Both the position numbers and the translations under genes were made by a program. DNA of 7,792 bases from JBNJDJ01 sp051744845. Its GTDB lineage: Bacteria; Bacillota; Clostridia; Peptostreptococcales; Acidaminobacteraceae. Under the pieces are notes generated by a model, which saw nothing but the letters and a program-made list of their open reading frames with translations, was not told where the DNA came from and did no database searches. Location of the stretch: positions 1 to 7,792 of the forward strand of contig JBNJDJ010000080.1 of NCBI GenBank assembly GCA_051744845.1, in the 5' to 3' direction. Below, piece by piece: positions 7,660 through 7,792 of the stretch. Each line of letters opens with the position of its first letter. Position 1 is the first letter of the stretch.

Positions 7660-7665
7660 AATCTT

Positions 7666-7694
7666 AGTATATCATAAAAGGAATTTTTTTTTAA
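7666..7694 (-). promoter_or_regulatory. Candidate extended -10 promoter of the HD-GYP/pfkB/ctpA operon
   Basis: On the - strand TATACT (7671-7666) is a 5/6 match to the -10 box and is preceded by TGA, giving the extended form TGnTATACT. A weak -35, TTAAAA (7694-7689), lies 17 nt upstream. Transcription would begin near 7659, giving a leader of roughly 13 nt that starts about at the Shine-Dalgarno. TATGAT (7676-7671) is an overlapping alternative -10. In such AT-rich DNA -10-like strings are common, so the extended TG and correct spacing carry the call. Confidence 0.45.
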
Positions 7695-7695
7695 T

Positions 7696-7707
7696 AATTG
7701 ATCAATT
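7696..7707. promoter_or_regulatory. 12-bp perfect palindrome upstream of the candidate promoter
   Basis: AATTGATCAATT reads the same on both strands and lies just upstream of the proposed -35. A dimeric regulator could bind here, and the TTGATCAA core resembles half sites used by CRP/FNR-type regulators placed back to back, but without their usual 4-nt gap. No regulator can be named from the sequence, and chance occurrence is possible in AT-rich DNA. Confidence 0.3.
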
Positions 7708-7721
7708 TATTTCAAAAAAAT

Positions 7722-7751
7722 AAGTTTTGCATTAAAAAAACTACAAAACTT
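7722..7751. terminator. Candidate bidirectional weak terminator hairpin at the right edge
   Basis: AAGTTTTG (7722-7729) and CAAAACTT (7744-7751) form a perfect 8-bp inverted repeat around a 14-nt loop. TTTTATTAT follows on the + strand and ATTTTTTTG on the - strand, so either orientation has a T-rich tail. The stem has few G-C pairs and the loop is long, so it may be weak. It could end a transcript entering from beyond 7792 and separate it from the operon starting near 7660. The bases between here and 7792 hold no gene that I can see. Confidence 0.42.
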
Positions 7752-7792
7752 TTTTATTATCTATAATATTCGATTTTATTTTAAGTTTATAA

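Noticed and set aside
1..7792. CRISPR array, insertion sequence, phage or tRNA/rRNA gene
   Set aside because: I saw no regularly spaced repeats, terminal inverted repeats with transposase, phage proteins or conserved RNA motifs; nearly all bases are covered by six protein genes.

Overview
The window is a strongly AT-rich stretch of bacterial chromosome with short intergenic gaps, Gram-positive-style Shine-Dalgarno sequences (AGGAGG) and Lys/Asn/Ile-rich proteins. The protein set is a YtcJ-like amidohydrolase, a BTAD regulator, a Fic-domain protein, a CtpA-type S41 protease with a peptidoglycan-binding tail, a PfkB sugar kinase, and a periplasmic-binding-domain/HD-GYP receptor. This suggests a low-GC anaerobic Firmicutes-like bacterium; a Clostridia or Halanaerobiales-type lineage is plausible, but that assignment is impressionistic. 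TGA, TAA and TAG all act as stops, so the standard code fits.

Layout: two + strand genes occupy 1-2596. The first is the 3' part of a metal-dependent amidohydrolase whose start lies outside the window. The second is a SARP/BTAD-type transcription factor whose Shine-Dalgarno sits on the last codons of the amidohydrolase, so the two are a translationally coupled pair. A GC-rich hairpin at 2596-2616 separates this pair from a convergent block on the - strand.

The - strand block runs right to left from about 7694 to 2649. The order is an extracellular-solute-binding/HD-GYP c-di-GMP phosphodiesterase (start reassigned to ATG 7646), a PfkB-family fructokinase-like sugar kinase, a secreted CtpA-like protease, and a Fic-fold protein whose catalytic His is Gln. 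The first three are packed so tightly that stop codons and Shine-Dalgarno sequences overlap; the Fic gene follows after 53 nt with no obvious terminator. A promoter with an extended -10, a 12-bp palindrome and a hairpin with flanking T-runs sit in the 131-146 nt at the right edge, upstream of the HD-GYP gene.

The - strand block links sensing of an extracytoplasmic small molecule to c-di-GMP turnover, sugar phosphorylation and cell-envelope proteolysis. That functional link is inferred from the co-transcribed layout only. I see no rRNA, tRNA, CRISPR, insertion sequence or phage gene. The least ordinary items are the BTAD regulator with an eroded NTPase-like C-terminus and the Fic protein with substituted catalytic and inhibitory residues.
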